Shown: positions 44,017-53,346, numbered from the stretch's first letter. The stretch is DNA of 53,754 bases from Paraburkholderia solisilvae (GCF_902859875.1 NZ_CADIKF010000052.1:1-53754), one strand, 5' to 3'. The notes: generated by a model from the letters alone, not told the origin. Made by a program: numbers and translations.

Positions 44017-44751
44017 TCAATGACTGTTGCCGAGATAGGCGGCCTTCACGAGCGGGTCGTTGCGCAACTGCGCCGCCGTGCCGTGCGTCGCGATCCTGCC
44101 GTTCTCGAGCACGTATCCGTAGTCGGCGACGTTGAGCGCCGCCGCCGCAAACTGCTCGACAAGCAGCATCGTCACGCCCTGCTCTTTCAGGCGTCCGATA
44201 ATGCGGAACACCTCGTCGACGAGGATCGGCGCGAGTCCCATCGACGGTTCGTCGAGCAGCACGATATCCGGATTCAACATCACTGCGCGCGCCATCGCGA
44301 GCATTTGCTGCTCGCCGCCGGACAGCGTGCCGGCCAGCTGGTTGCGCCGCTCCTTCAAACGCGGAAAGAGTTCGATCGCGCGCTCGAGGTCCGCTGCGAC
44401 GTCGCCGCGTGGGCGCGCGCCGGTGAGTCGCGGAAATGCGCCGAGCAGCAGATTATCCGTGACGGACATCGTCGCGAACACGCGCCGCCCTTCCGGCGAA
44501 TGGGCAAGACCCAGCCGCGCAATACGGTGCGAGTCGAACCCATCGATCCGCTTGCGCGCGCCGTCGCTACCCATCGTGATCTCGCCGTCGCTCGGACGGA
44601 TCATGCCGGAGATCGCCCGCATCGTGGTCGTTTTGCCGGCGCCGTTCGAGCCGATCAGCGTGACGACCGACGCCTTCGGCACATCCATCGAGATGCCGTG
44701 CAGCACTTTGACCTTGCCGTACCCCGCATGCAGATTCCGGATCGAAAGCAT
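44017..44751 (-). CDS. livF: Branched-chain-amino-acid-type ABC transporter ATPase
   Basis: A 244-residue LivF ATPase with Walker A GSNGAGKT (34-41), the LivF-specific LAHSPEGRRVFATMSV (82-97), LSGGEQQ (143-149) and VLLDEPSMGLAP. It pairs with the LivG half of the upstream fusion protein. Last gene of the liv-type operon, 73 bp after the fusion gene; starts at ATG 44751. Confidence 0.93.
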   Translation of the reverse strand: MLSIRNLHAGYGKVKVLHGISMDVPKASVVTLIGSNGAGKTTTMRAISGMIRPSDGEITMGSDGARKRIDGFDSHRIARLGLAHSPEGRRVFATMSVTDNLLLGAFPRLTGARPRGDVAADLERAIELFPRLKERRNQLAGTLSGGEQQMLAMARAVMLNPDIVLLDEPSMGLAPILVDEVFRIIGRLKEQGVTMLLVEQFAAAALNVADYGYVLENGRIATHGTAAQLRNDPLVKAAYLGNSH

Positions 44752-44824
44752 GGTGTTTCCTGTTGTGCGCGCTGGTTGCGCATCGCGTGTAGCGTCCGCG
44801 GCGGCGTCTGGCGAACCCTGATGA

Positions 44825-46804
44825 TCAGGCCGCCAGCCCGCCGAGATACGCTTCGATCACCTTCTGGTCCACCTGAATTTCCGCGGGCTTGCCTTCGGCG
44901 ATCTTCTGTCCGAAATCGAGCACCGACACCGTGTCGCACACGTTCATCACCACGTCCATATGATGTTCGATCAGCACGACGGTAATGCCGTGATCGCGCA
45001 CCTTGCGAATGATCGTTACGAGCTCCTTGATATCGGGCGCGGTGAGGCCCGCGGCCGGTTCGTCGAGCAGCAGCAGCTTCGGGTCGAGCGCGAGCGCACG
45101 CGCGATTTCGAGCAGACGCTGCTTGCCGTACGGCAGATTGCGCGCTTCCTCGCCGGCCACATTGTCGAGACCGACGAAACGCAGCATGCCGAATGCGCGC
45201 ACACGCGCCGCATGTTCTTCGGCGCGATAACGCGACGACATCAGCCCGATATCCGCGAAGTTGGACCGGAACGTATGATGCAGCCCGACCAGCACGTTTT
45301 CGAGCGCGGTCATTTCGCCGAACAGCTGCACGTTCTGGAATGTGCGCGCGATGCCGGACAACGCGATGTCCGACGCCGTGCGCCCGGCGATCGATTGCCC
45401 CGCGTATTCGATCGCGCCCGCGGTCGGCGTATAGATGCCGGTCAGCACGTTCATCATCGTGCTTTTGCCGGAACCGTTCGGACCGATCAGGCCGTGAATC
45501 GCGCCGCGCCGCACCGCGAGATCGACGTTATTCAGCGCTTTCAGGCCGCTGAACTGCATCACGATGCCGCGCACATCGAGAATGGTGTCTTCCTGCGCGC
45601 TGCCTGCTTCACCGCCTGTCGCCGGTTCCCGCACCGAGACGATCGCATCGGCGATGAGTTCCGCCGGCTTGCTGGTATCGACGGTGACGGTGCGCACGCG
45701 GCCGTGCATGAAAAACTTGCGCACGAAGCCGACCACCCCGTCCTGCAGGTAATAGACGACGAGCAGAATCATCAGCCCGAAAATCGTCAGCCGCCAGTCG
45801 GTCAGCGTGTCGATTCCATATGAGAACGCCGCCAGCCCGACCGTGCCCGCTACCGGCACGGCCACCTTGCGCGGCGTGGTGCTCTTGCGCGATAGCGCGA
45901 ACGCCGCACCGAGTGCGACGAGCGCCGCGAGCGCGGTGGCGACGAGGCGGAACGAGTCGATATCGTCGAGCAGTTTCGGCAGCAGCACGATGATCGTCGA
46001 GCCGAGCAGCGCGCCGCTGCGCGTCTTGCGTCCGCCCATGATGATCGCGAGCAGGAACAGAATGGTCAGCTCGAAGTTGTACGTGTTCGGCGAGATGTAC
46101 TGTTCCGAGTACGAATACAGGCAGCCGGCGAGCCCCGCGAAGCCCGCGCTGATCACGAACGCGTAGACCTTGTAGCGATACACGGAAACACCCATGCAGT
46201 CCGACGCGACCGGACTGTCGCGCAGCGCCTCGAACGCGCGGCCCAGATGCGACTTCAGTACGCGGTGCACGACGATAAGTGACACGACGAGCAGTGCCGC
46301 GACGAGCCAGTAATACTCGGTCTCGTTCATCGGCGGGCCGCCGCCGAACGACGGCTTCGGAATCTTGATGCCGAGCGGCCCGCTCGTCAGAAAATCCATT
46401 TCGTTGATCAGGATCTGAATGATCGTGCCGAACGCGAGCGTGACCATCGCGAGATACGGGCCGGACACGCGCAGCGCCGGCAGTGCGAGAATCGCGCCGA
46501 ACGCTGCCGTGACGGCAATCGCGAGCGGCGCGGTCACGTAAAACGGCATGCCGAGCTTCATGAACAGCACGCCCGCGGTGTATGCGCCGACGCCGAACAG
46601 CCCCGCATGGCCGAGCGACACCTGCCCGGTATAGCCGACCACGATGTCGAGACCGAACAGCAGGATCGCGTAGATCATGATGGTCTCGACCAGGTGGATG
46701 TAATACGGATTGCCCGACAGCAACGGAAAGACCGCCAGCGCGATCAATCCGAGCCCGATGGCGAGGGCCTTCTTCGAGGTGTTTTTCCGGTTCACGTCGC
46801 GCAC
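44825..46804 (-). CDS. livMG: Fused LivM permease-LivG ATPase
   Basis: A 659-residue fusion of the two transporter halves. Residues about 15-300 are a LivM permease (GYTGQVSLGHAGLFGVGAY at 57-75). Extra membrane segments (about 315-362) precede a linker (about 370-405). The ATPase domain has GPNGSGKST (441-449), TFQNVQLFGEMTALENV and LLLLDEPAAGL; its signature is LPYGKQ, normal for LivG. The start is GTG 46804, or GTG 46795, which has GAGGT better placed; it follows livH by about 1 bp. The fusion is one I recall from Burkholderia-type genomes. Confidence 0.9.
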   Translation of the reverse strand: MRDVNRKNTSKKALAIGLGLIALAVFPLLSGNPYYIHLVETIMIYAILLFGLDIVVGYTGQVSLGHAGLFGVGAYTAGVLFMKLGMPFYVTAPLAIAVTAAFGAILALPALRVSGPYLAMVTLAFGTIIQILINEMDFLTSGPLGIKIPKPSFGGGPPMNETEYYWLVAALLVVSLIVVHRVLKSHLGRAFEALRDSPVASDCMGVSVYRYKVYAFVISAGFAGLAGCLYSYSEQYISPNTYNFELTILFLLAIIMGGRKTRSGALLGSTIIVLLPKLLDDIDSFRLVATALAALVALGAAFALSRKSTTPRKVAVPVAGTVGLAAFSYGIDTLTDWRLTIFGLMILLVVYYLQDGVVGFVRKFFMHGRVRTVTVDTSKPAELIADAIVSVREPATGGEAGSAQEDTILDVRGIVMQFSGLKALNNVDLAVRRGAIHGLIGPNGSGKSTMMNVLTGIYTPTAGAIEYAGQSIAGRTASDIALSGIARTFQNVQLFGEMTALENVLVGLHHTFRSNFADIGLMSSRYRAEEHAARVRAFGMLRFVGLDNVAGEEARNLPYGKQRLLEIARALALDPKLLLLDEPAAGLTAPDIKELVTIIRKVRDHGITVVLIEHHMDVVMNVCDTVSVLDFGQKIAEGKPAEIQVDQKVIEAYLGGLAA

Positions 46805-46805
46805 C

Positions 46806-47681
46806 TCAGACCTTTTTGATCGCGGTTTTGCCGAACAGGCCCGCGGGCCTGATCGCGAGCACGATCAGCAGCAGCACGAGACCCGGCACGTCCTTGTAGC
46901 CGGTCGACAGGTAGAAACCGGTAGTGGTTTCGGCAATGCCGAGAATCACGCCGCCGACGATAATGCCCATCCCGCTCGACAGCCCGCCGATAATCGCCAC
47001 CGCGAACGCCTTCAGGCCGAGCACCGCGCCCATCGTCGCGCCGGTCAGCGTGAGCGGCGCGATCAGCACGCCCGCAAAGGCCGCGGTCAGGGACGACAGC
47101 GCATACGAAAACGTAATGACGAGCCCCGTGTTGATGCCCATCAGCGCGGCCGCGTCGCGGTCGTTCGAGGTCGCGACGACCGCTTTGCCGAAGATCGTCT
47201 TGCGATTGAAGAACTCGACGGCCAGCATCATGACCAGTGCGCCGCCCACCACCAGCAATTCCATCGGCAGTACATTCGCGCCGAAAATGCTCAGCGGCGC
47301 CTCGGGCAACGGCGACGGAAAGCGCAGGTCGTCGCGGCCCCAGACGTTTTCCGCGACGTTCTTGAAGATGATGCCGAGCGCGATCGTCGACATGATCCAG
47401 CCGAACTCGGACTTGATCTTGATCGCGGGCCGCACGCCGATCCGTTCGACAAACGCGCCTTGTGCGAGTCCGAACACGCATACCAGCGGAATCATCAGCC
47501 AGTAGTTGACGCCGAGCGTGACGAGCGTGAGGCCGACCAGCGCGCCGAGCATCAGCGCGTCGCCCTGGCCGAAGTTCAGCGTGCCGGAGGTCGCGAACGT
47601 GAGTTGATAGCCGAATGCGATCACCGCGTAGATCATGCCGAGCGCGATACCGCTATAGATAAGCTGAAGCAGGATGGTCAT
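46806..47681 (-). CDS. livH: Branched-chain-amino-acid-type ABC transporter permease
   Basis: A 291-residue LivH permease with about eight transmembrane helices, beginning MTILLQLIYSGIALGMIYAV and containing SGTLNFGQGDALMLGAL and GLKAFAVAIIGGLSSGMG, typical of the family. I use ATG 47681; an upstream extension of 21 codons is not hydrophobic and lies in the attenuator region. Confidence 0.92.
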   Translation of the reverse strand: MTILLQLIYSGIALGMIYAVIAFGYQLTFATSGTLNFGQGDALMLGALVGLTLVTLGVNYWLMIPLVCVFGLAQGAFVERIGVRPAIKIKSEFGWIMSTIALGIIFKNVAENVWGRDDLRFPSPLPEAPLSIFGANVLPMELLVVGGALVMMLAVEFFNRKTIFGKAVVATSNDRDAAALMGINTGLVITFSYALSSLTAAFAGVLIAPLTLTGATMGAVLGLKAFAVAIIGGLSSGMGIIVGGVILGIAETTTGFYLSTGYKDVPGLVLLLIVLAIRPAGLFGKTAIKKV

Positions 47682-47745
47682 GATCGATCCACTGCGAAGA
47701 GCCCGAGCGACGGACTGCTGGAAACCATCGACAACACAACACAAA

Positions 47746-47773
47746 GCCGCCCCCGCCGGCAGGCGGGCGCGGC
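47746..47773 (-). terminator. Intra-operon hairpin between the binding-protein gene and livH
   Basis: A 12-bp stem with one mismatch (47746-47757 with 47762-47773) and a 4-base loop, followed on the minus strand by TTTGTGTTGTG. It lies just past the binding-protein stop. Such hairpins usually reduce read-through, giving excess binding protein. Confidence 0.65.
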
Positions 47774-47793
47774 TCGCCGCGAAGAGGTGCGCG

Positions 47794-49014
47794 TCAGTTC
47801 GCCGCGGTGGTCGACTGTTTCGTGCGCAACTGTCCGCCGCCCTGCTTGTCCGCGTCGTATGCGTAGACGACGCGCCCGCCCTTCACTTCGCCGATCACCG
47901 GCACGTTCGGGCTGATCGCTTCGTGATCGTCGTGCGTGTACGGCTTGTCGTAGACCATCACCACGCCTTCGACCTTCGTGTTCAGGTTTTCGAGCGCGGC
48001 GCGCACCTTCGGGCCGTCGGTCGTGCCGGCCTGCGTGATCGCGGCGGCCAGCAGATAGATCGAGTCGTAGCCCTGCGCGGCCGATACCGGCGAGTCGATG
48101 CGGTTGTTCTTCGGCTTGAACTCCTTCAGGTACGCATCGATAAACGCCTTGCGTTTCGCGGTGTTCGGCTCCTGAATGAAGGTTTGCGGCATCCGCGCGC
48201 CTTCGCCGTTCGCGCCCGCGTTGTCGATATAGTTCGCCATCGACAGCGTCCAGCTGCCGATCAGCGGCACCTTCCAGCCGAGCTTGGCCATGCCGTTCGC
48301 GATCTGCGCGAGCTCAGGCCCGATGCCATAGGTGAGCACCGCCTGCGCGCCGGCCTCTTTCGCCTTCAGCAGCTGCGCGGTCATATCGACGTCCTTGATA
48401 TTGAATTTCTCGACCGCGACCGGTTTGACGCCCTTGGCGGCGAGCGCCTTTTCGAGGTCCTCGCGGCCGAGCTGGCCGTAGTTCGTCGAGTCCGCGAGAA
48501 TCGCGACCTTCTGGTAGCCGCGCTTCGTGACCGCTTCCTCGACGATCATCGGCGCCTGGATGCGGTCGGCCGCCGCGTTGCGGAACACGTAGTTGTCCGG
48601 CTGATCGGCGAACTGCTTCGTCACGATGCTGCCGGTTGCCACGTTGTTGAACACCGGAATCTTCGCTTCCTGAAAGAAGCGTTGCGAAGCGAGCGCGACG
48701 CCGGTGTTGATATAACCGACCACCGCGACCACCTTTTCCTTGTTGATCAGTTCCTGCGCGATCTGCACGCCGCGCTCGTTCTTCGCTTCGTCGTCGCGCT
48801 CGACCAATACCAGCTGGCGGCCGAGCACGCCGCCATTTTTGTTGATCTCCATGGTCGCGAGCCGCACGCCGTCGCGCATGCTGACGCCCATCGACGACGA
48901 GCCGCCGGTGAACGGACCGTCGACGCCGATCCGGATCGGGTCCGCCGCATGACCGGCGGTGGCGAACAGTGCGAGTACAAGCGCGCCCGCAACGCTTTTG
49001 AAGCGAAGTCTCAT
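47794..49014 (-). CDS. Branched-chain-amino-acid-type ABC transporter binding protein
   Basis: A 406-residue periplasmic binding protein of the LivJ/LivK fold. Residues 1-23 are a signal peptide cleaved after GHA, before ADPIRIGVDGPFTGGSS. VVGYINTGVALASQRFFQEAKIP and LTYGIGPELAQIANGM fall in the ligand-cleft regions. First gene of the operon with livH, livMG and livF; GGAG lies 7 bp before ATG 49014. The ligand could be branched-chain amino acids, another amino acid or an aromatic/aliphatic acid; sequence alone does not decide. Confidence 0.88.
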   Translation of the reverse strand: MRLRFKSVAGALVLALFATAGHAADPIRIGVDGPFTGGSSSMGVSMRDGVRLATMEINKNGGVLGRQLVLVERDDEAKNERGVQIAQELINKEKVVAVVGYINTGVALASQRFFQEAKIPVFNNVATGSIVTKQFADQPDNYVFRNAAADRIQAPMIVEEAVTKRGYQKVAILADSTNYGQLGREDLEKALAAKGVKPVAVEKFNIKDVDMTAQLLKAKEAGAQAVLTYGIGPELAQIANGMAKLGWKVPLIGSWTLSMANYIDNAGANGEGARMPQTFIQEPNTAKRKAFIDAYLKEFKPKNNRIDSPVSAAQGYDSIYLLAAAITQAGTTDGPKVRAALENLNTKVEGVVMVYDKPYTHDDHEAISPNVPVIGEVKGGRVVYAYDADKQGGGQLRTKQSTTAAN

Positions 49015-49148
49015 CGTCGTCTCCGTAGCTTTATGCTGTGTTCTGGTGCAACGACAGCCGGACGACTGCCGCCGCGATCGAAGCGCAGCCGGCGCTCACG
49101 CTGCGAGCCGCGTCACGCCTGCTTCAATGCTGCTTCGATCCGATAGCC

Positions 49149-49176
49149 AGTATAGAAATCGTAAGCCATCCGTCAC
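49149..49176 (-). promoter_or_regulatory. Candidate promoter of the liv-type operon
   Basis: On the minus strand GTGACG (49171-49176), a 16-bp spacer and TATACT (49149-49154). The -10 box is strong, the -35 moderate. It implies an untranslated leader of about 130 nt. Confidence 0.5.
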
Positions 49177-49311
49177 TATGCGGGGTTACCCGTAAGTTAA
49201 CTGTTAGCTACACTTTTTGGTTGCCCGCACAACATTTCGTGCACGGCGACGATGCGAGGGCCCGAACCCGTAGCGGAAAAAGAGGCACTGTGCGCGCCGC
49301 AAATATGAAGA

Positions 49312-49345
49312 GCGCCGGCGTGCCGTTTCAGGACGACGCCGGCGC
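49312..49345 (-). terminator. Hairpin downstream of the glutaredoxin gene
   Basis: GCGCCGGCGT (49312-49321) pairs perfectly with ACGCCGGCGC (49336-49345) around a 14-base loop. It lacks a clear T run. Confidence 0.45.
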
Positions 49346-49386
49346 ACTGCGCGAACCCGGCGGCCAGAGGCGCCGTTTTTCGAACC

Positions 49387-49647
49387 TCAGACTGTCGCCG
49401 CCAGCAGCGTGTCCAGACCGCCTTGCGCATCGAGCGCGTGCAGATCGTCGAAGCCGCCGACGTGCGTGTCGCCGATATAAATTTGCGGCACCGTGCGGCG
49501 GCCGCTGCGCTCGATCATTTCGCGCGTCTTCGCGGCATCGCCCTCGATGCTGATTTCGTTGAAGGCGACGCCCTTGCTGCGCAAGAGCGCTTTCGCGGCA
49601 AGACAATACGGGCAGGTCGGTTTCGTATAAACGGTGATTGCGGACAT
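49387..49647 (-). CDS. grxC: Glutaredoxin 3
   Basis: An 86-residue thioredoxin-fold protein with the dithiol active site CPYC (12-15), the cis-proline segment TVPQIYI (52-58) and GGFDDL (64-69) for glutathione binding. It reduces disulfides and glutathionylated proteins with glutathione in the cytoplasm. ATG 49647 is chosen because AAGGAG lies 6 bp upstream; ATG 49653 would abut that site. The 106-bp gap to the AhpD-like gene, same strand, leaves cotranscription possible and both concern redox stress. Confidence 0.93.
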   Translation of the reverse strand: MSAITVYTKPTCPYCLAAKALLRSKGVAFNEISIEGDAAKTREMIERSGRRTVPQIYIGDTHVGGFDDLHALDAQGGLDTLLAATV

Positions 49648-49753
49648 CGTCATCTCCTTGAATTCCGGTTTCAGATTCGCGACGCGGCGCACACGCGCAT
49701 ACGCACGCGCGCACCGCATCGCCGCTTCGTGTCGCTCGGCACGCCGACGGCGC

Positions 49754-50272
49754 TCACGCTTCGACGGGCGGGAAATCCACTTCGCTTTGCGCAACGTTGT
49801 TCAGGAAGTTCGTGAAGGTCAGTTGCGCGGCGACGGCGATGATCTCGACAAGCTTGCTGTCCGTGAGCCCTGCTTCGTGGGCCGCCGCGATATCCGCATC
49901 GCTCAGCCGGCCGCGCTCGCGCGCCACCGTGCTCGCGAACGCGGCAATCGCGTTGCCTGTGCCGTTGCGCGCGGCGCGAATTGCGTCGTCCGACAGACCC
50001 GCCTTGCGGGCGAAGTGCGAGTGCGCGGCGAGACAGTATTCACATGCGCTCACTTCCGATACCGCAAGCGCGACGGTTTCGCGTTCGGGCGCGGTCAGTT
50101 CGCCCTTCGACAACTGTTGTTGCGCCTGCAGGTATGCGCCGAGCGATGCCGGCGAGTTCGCGAGCACCTTGAACATATTCGGCAGGAAACCCGTCGCTTT
50201 CTCAACCGCGTGCAGCGACGCTTGCGCGGAAGCAGGGGCTTGTCCGATCGACAGGGATTGAACGCGTGCCAT
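49754..50272 (-). CDS. AhpD-like carboxymuconolactone-decarboxylase-family peroxidase
   Basis: A 172-residue all-helical protein. The redox motif reads SACEYCLAAHS: C77-x2-C80-x3-H84, as in AhpD alkylhydroperoxidases rather than true carboxymuconolactone decarboxylase. It probably reduces peroxides or serves as a thiol adaptor. ATG 50272 has AAGGAG 7 bp upstream; a 14-codon upstream extension is not needed. The upstream AraC/cupin regulator on the same strand often accompanies this family and may control it. Confidence 0.88.
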   Translation of the reverse strand: MARVQSLSIGQAPASAQASLHAVEKATGFLPNMFKVLANSPASLGAYLQAQQQLSKGELTAPERETVALAVSEVSACEYCLAAHSHFARKAGLSDDAIRAARNGTGNAIAAFASTVARERGRLSDADIAAAHEAGLTDSKLVEIIAVAAQLTFTNFLNNVAQSEVDFPPVEA

Positions 50273-50668
50273 GGTGGTTCTCCTTAAACAGTAAATTGTT
50301 GAAAATGCAACCAACTCGAATTTCCGGAATCGCTTCCGTCATCCGACGGCGTGAGTGAACTTTAAGCGGTGGCTCGCGATTCGTTAATCGCGCGGCGAAT
50401 CAAGAAACCGCTCATTCGTCTCAGCGGGATCGACCGCGCGTCACCGTGAACGTCGCGCGGACACATGGCCGCGCGCGGCGGCACACAACGGCCTGCCGCG
50501 TGCGGATGCGCCATACGGCATCCGAACGAACGGCATCGTGCAAAGTGTCGGGAAGGGAATGAAGAGAGAGACGCAGCAGCTGCAACAGCGGTGAATCAGG
50601 CGCCGTGCGGCAAGCGTTCGGATGCGCGACGCGACAAGCGGGCGCGAACGCGCCGCCCGTCACGTCGA
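50273..50668. other. Intergenic region upstream of the AhpD-like gene
   Basis: 396 bp. The proximal 60 bp are AT-rich and probably hold the promoter. An inverted repeat CGCGATT-CGTT-AATCGCG lies at 50375-50392. The remainder is G/C-rich with a long open frame on the plus strand, antisense to the AraC gene, which I regard as spurious. Confidence 0.5.
50375..50392. promoter_or_regulatory. Inverted repeat CGCGATT-N4-AATCGCG upstream of the AhpD-like gene
   Basis: A perfect 7-bp inverted repeat about 100 bp upstream of the start codon. It is a candidate regulator site, possibly for the adjacent AraC protein, although AraC sites are usually direct repeats. Confidence 0.4.
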
Positions 50669-51778
50669 TTACTTCGCGTGGATCTGAATCTGAGCCTGCG
50701 GCTGGGTATTGCCGCCGGTCGCGCGCCAGCGCGCGGGCGTCACACCGATATGCCGCTTGAACACCCGCTGAAACGCGGCCTCGGATTGATAGCCGACCGT
50801 CGCGCCGATCTCGGCGACCGACGTCGAGGTTTGCAGCAGCGCGCGACCTGCGATCGTCAGGCGCACTTCAGTCAGCATGTCGGTCGCGGAGCGGCCGATC
50901 GCTTCCTGAAACTGTCGCACGAACGTCGCGCGGGACATGTGGCACATGGCCGCGAACTGATCGAGCGTCCACGGTTCGCCGGGCTGCTCGAACATCGAAG
51001 ACAGCGCCGGCTGCAGGCGCGGCTGCCCGGCGAGCGCAAGCAGGCCGCGCGGCGCGTCCGCGGCTTCGCTCGCAAAACGCAGCGTCAATGCAAAAAGCGC
51101 CGCGGACAGATAGTTGATCAGACATTCGCTGCCGGGGCTTTCGTCGAGCGCTTCTTCCCGCATCAGCGAGACGATGCGCGCGAGGCGCGAGCCGGCCACG
51201 GTCGACTGCGCGTGCGCGCGCTTGCCGTCCTCGGCGTCCGCCTGCATGAGCGCGCCGCCTTCGGCCGCGACGTCCGCGATGTGCATCGCCCCGGCGGCTT
51301 CGTTGCGCGCGGTGTCGGATGCCGCGTCGTGCGAGCCGCTTTGCGCGCCATGATTCGCGACCGGCCCGGTGCTCACGACGAGCCGCGCGGGCAGATGTTC
51401 GCGCAGCAGCCGGTCCGGCATCGCGCCGACCAGAAAGCGCCCGCATAGCAGATCGGCAGCCGGCCCCGTGCTGTCGTTTTCCACCACGGTCAACGTGATA
51501 TTGCGGCGCTTGACCGACGGCGCGGGCTGCGCGCCGCTTCCGTCGTGAATCCGGTGCGCCGTGCCGGTCGGAAACAGGATCACGTCGCCGGCCGTCAGCT
51601 TGCGCGGCGGCCCGTTGCCGTCCTCGAGCACCGCTTCACCCGTCAGCAGCACGTGATACGGAATCTCGTGAAGGCCCGCGGTGCCGACCTCCACCGCCCA
51701 GGGCGAACCGAAATGGCAGCGCTCGTCGATGCGTCCGTTCACCGGCGTCAGCGACAGGAAGCGGCTTAGCAGATCCAT
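50669..51778 (-). CDS. AraC-family regulator with N-terminal cupin
   Basis: A 369-residue regulator. The cupin-like ligand domain (about 1-135) contains VLLTGEAVLEDGNGPPRKLTAGDVILFPTGTAHR. The C-terminal AraC domain (about 255-350) has two helix-turn-helix units: WTLDQFAAMCHMSRATFVRQF and VAEIGATVGYQSEAAFQRVFK, followed by GVTPARWR. An Ala/Gly/Asp-rich linker of about 55 residues (roughly 145-200) makes it longer than most relatives (about 310). It starts at ATG 51778, divergent from the flavoprotein gene and upstream of the AhpD-like gene; either could be its target. Confidence 0.88.
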   Translation of the reverse strand: MDLLSRFLSLTPVNGRIDERCHFGSPWAVEVGTAGLHEIPYHVLLTGEAVLEDGNGPPRKLTAGDVILFPTGTAHRIHDGSGAQPAPSVKRRNITLTVVENDSTGPAADLLCGRFLVGAMPDRLLREHLPARLVVSTGPVANHGAQSGSHDAASDTARNEAAGAMHIADVAAEGGALMQADAEDGKRAHAQSTVAGSRLARIVSLMREEALDESPGSECLINYLSAALFALTLRFASEAADAPRGLLALAGQPRLQPALSSMFEQPGEPWTLDQFAAMCHMSRATFVRQFQEAIGRSATDMLTEVRLTIAGRALLQTSTSVAEIGATVGYQSEAAFQRVFKRHIGVTPARWRATGGNTQPQAQIQIHAK

Positions 51779-51948
51779 ATGAGTCGTTTGAGCAATTTGT
51801 TGATCCGTTAGCGAATTCGCACGCAGCGGCGACCGACGTACATTGACTCCATCCCATGCAGCCCGATTTTACTGGACGACGGCGCGGCGCACGGCCAATG
51901 GGTCTCAGGCCTTGTGTGCGCGATGCATGCAACGAATTGGAGCGATAG

Positions 51949-53346
51949 ATGAAGACGATCAATATCGATGTCGCGGTGATCGGCGCCGGCAGCGCCGGCC
52001 TGTCGGCGTACCGCGCGGCGAAGGCCGCGGGCGCGTCGACTGTTCTGATCGAAGGCGGCCCTTACGGCACGACCTGTGCGCGCGTCGGCTGTATGCCGTC
52101 GAAGCTCCTGATCGCAGCCGCCGAGGCCGCGCATGCGGCCGCTCGCACCGCGCCGTTCGGCGTGCATGTCGACGGCACGATCCGCGTCGACGGCCGCGAG
52201 GTGATGCGGCGCGTGAAAAGCGAACGCGACCGCTTCGTCGGTTTCGTGGTCGACAGCGTCGAAGCGCTGCCCGCGGAGGACCGCCTGATCGGCTACGCGA
52301 AGTTTATCGACGACAACCTGCTGCAGGTCGGCGAGCACATCCGCGTGCGGGCGCGCAGCGTCGTGATCGCGACCGGCTCGTCACCGTATGTGCCGCCGTT
52401 GTATCGCACACTCGGCGAGCGGGCGATCGTCAACGACGACGTCTTCGACTGGGACGATCTGCCGCGCAAGGTCGCGGTGATCGGCGCCGGCGTGATCGGC
52501 CTCGAACTCGGTCAGGCGCTTGCGCGCCTGCACGTCGACGTGACGGTGCTCGGCGCGCGCGGCCGCGTCGGCCCGCTCTCCGATCCGGCGATCCGCGACT
52601 ACGCGCAGCAGGTGTTCAGCGATGAGCTGCGTTTCGAAGCGCGCGCGGAAGTCGAAGCGGCGACGCGCGAAGGCGACGTCGTGCATCTGCGCTACCGCAC
52701 GAGCGACGGCACGCTCGTCGACGATACGTTCGACTATGTGCTCGTCACCGCGGGCCGCCGTGCGAACGTCGACAGGCTCGCGCTCGGCAACACGACGTTC
52801 GCACTCGACGCGAACGGCGTGCCGGCGTACGACCCGCTGACGCTGCAGGCCGGCACGCATCCGGTGTTTATCGCGGGCGACGCGAACGGCGTGCTGCCGC
52901 TGTTGCACGAAGCCGCCGACGAAGGACGCGCGGCCGGCAACAACGCCGCGCATTATCCGTTTGTCACGCCGCTCGTGCGCCGTGCGCCGATCTCGGTGCT
53001 GTTCTCGGACCCGGGCATCGCGATGGTCGGCACGCGGCACGCGGACCTTGCGCCCGGCAGCTTCGTCACCGGCGACGTGAGCTTCGAAGACCAGGGGCGC
53101 AGCCGCGTGATGCTGCGCAATCGCGGGCTGATGCACGTGTATGTGGACAGGATGACGCGCCGCTTCGCCGGCGCCGAGTGGATCGGGCCGGACGCCGAGC
53201 ACATCGCCCATCTGCTCGCGTGGGCCCTGCAGATGAACCTCACCGTCGACGCGATGCTCGAGATGCCGTTCTACCATCCGGTCGTCGAGGAAGGCTTGCG
53301 CACCGCGCTGAGAAACGCGGTGGCGCGGCTGAAAGACGCGCAATGA
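51949..53346 (+). CDS. Dihydrolipoamide-dehydrogenase-like FAD/NAD disulfide reductase
   Basis: A 465-residue pyridine-nucleotide disulfide oxidoreductase. It has the FAD-binding GAGSAG (12-17), a redox pair C43-x4-C48 (TCARVGCMPSK), a second Rossmann motif VAVIGAGVIGLELGQ (about 175-189), and a C-terminal dyad H443/E448 (HPVVEE, versus the usual HPTxSE). The motif set is intact, so reversible lipoamide or related disulfide reduction is possible, but no 2-oxo-acid dehydrogenase genes are nearby, so it may serve another thiol substrate. GGAG lies 6 bp before ATG 51949. Confidence 0.88.
   Translation: MKTINIDVAVIGAGSAGLSAYRAAKAAGASTVLIEGGPYGTTCARVGCMPSKLLIAAAEAAHAAARTAPFGVHVDGTIRVDGREVMRRVKSERDRFVGFVVDSVEALPAEDRLIGYAKFIDDNLLQVGEHIRVRARSVVIATGSSPYVPPLYRTLGERAIVNDDVFDWDDLPRKVAVIGAGVIGLELGQALARLHVDVTVLGARGRVGPLSDPAIRDYAQQVFSDELRFEARAEVEAATREGDVVHLRYRTSDGTLVDDTFDYVLVTAGRRANVDRLALGNTTFALDANGVPAYDPLTLQAGTHPVFIAGDANGVLPLLHEAADEGRAAGNNAAHYPFVTPLVRRAPISVLFSDPGIAMVGTRHADLAPGSFVTGDVSFEDQGRSRVMLRNRGLMHVYVDRMTRRFAGAEWIGPDAEHIAHLLAWALQMNLTVDAMLEMPFYHPVVEEGLRTALRNAVARLKDAQ

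Larger units (their letters stand above)
49015..49386. other. Intergenic region: liv-operon promoter and glutaredoxin-side hairpin
   Basis: 372 bp without a gene. It contains the probable liv promoter (49149-49176), AT-rich sequence with GTTAAC-type repeats around 49190-49220, and a 10-bp-stem hairpin at 49312-49345 downstream of the glutaredoxin gene. Confidence 0.5.

Noticed and set aside
50465..51448. 327-codon plus-strand frame across the AraC gene
   Set aside because: Highly Arg-rich antisense of a clear AraC-family gene; no start signals.
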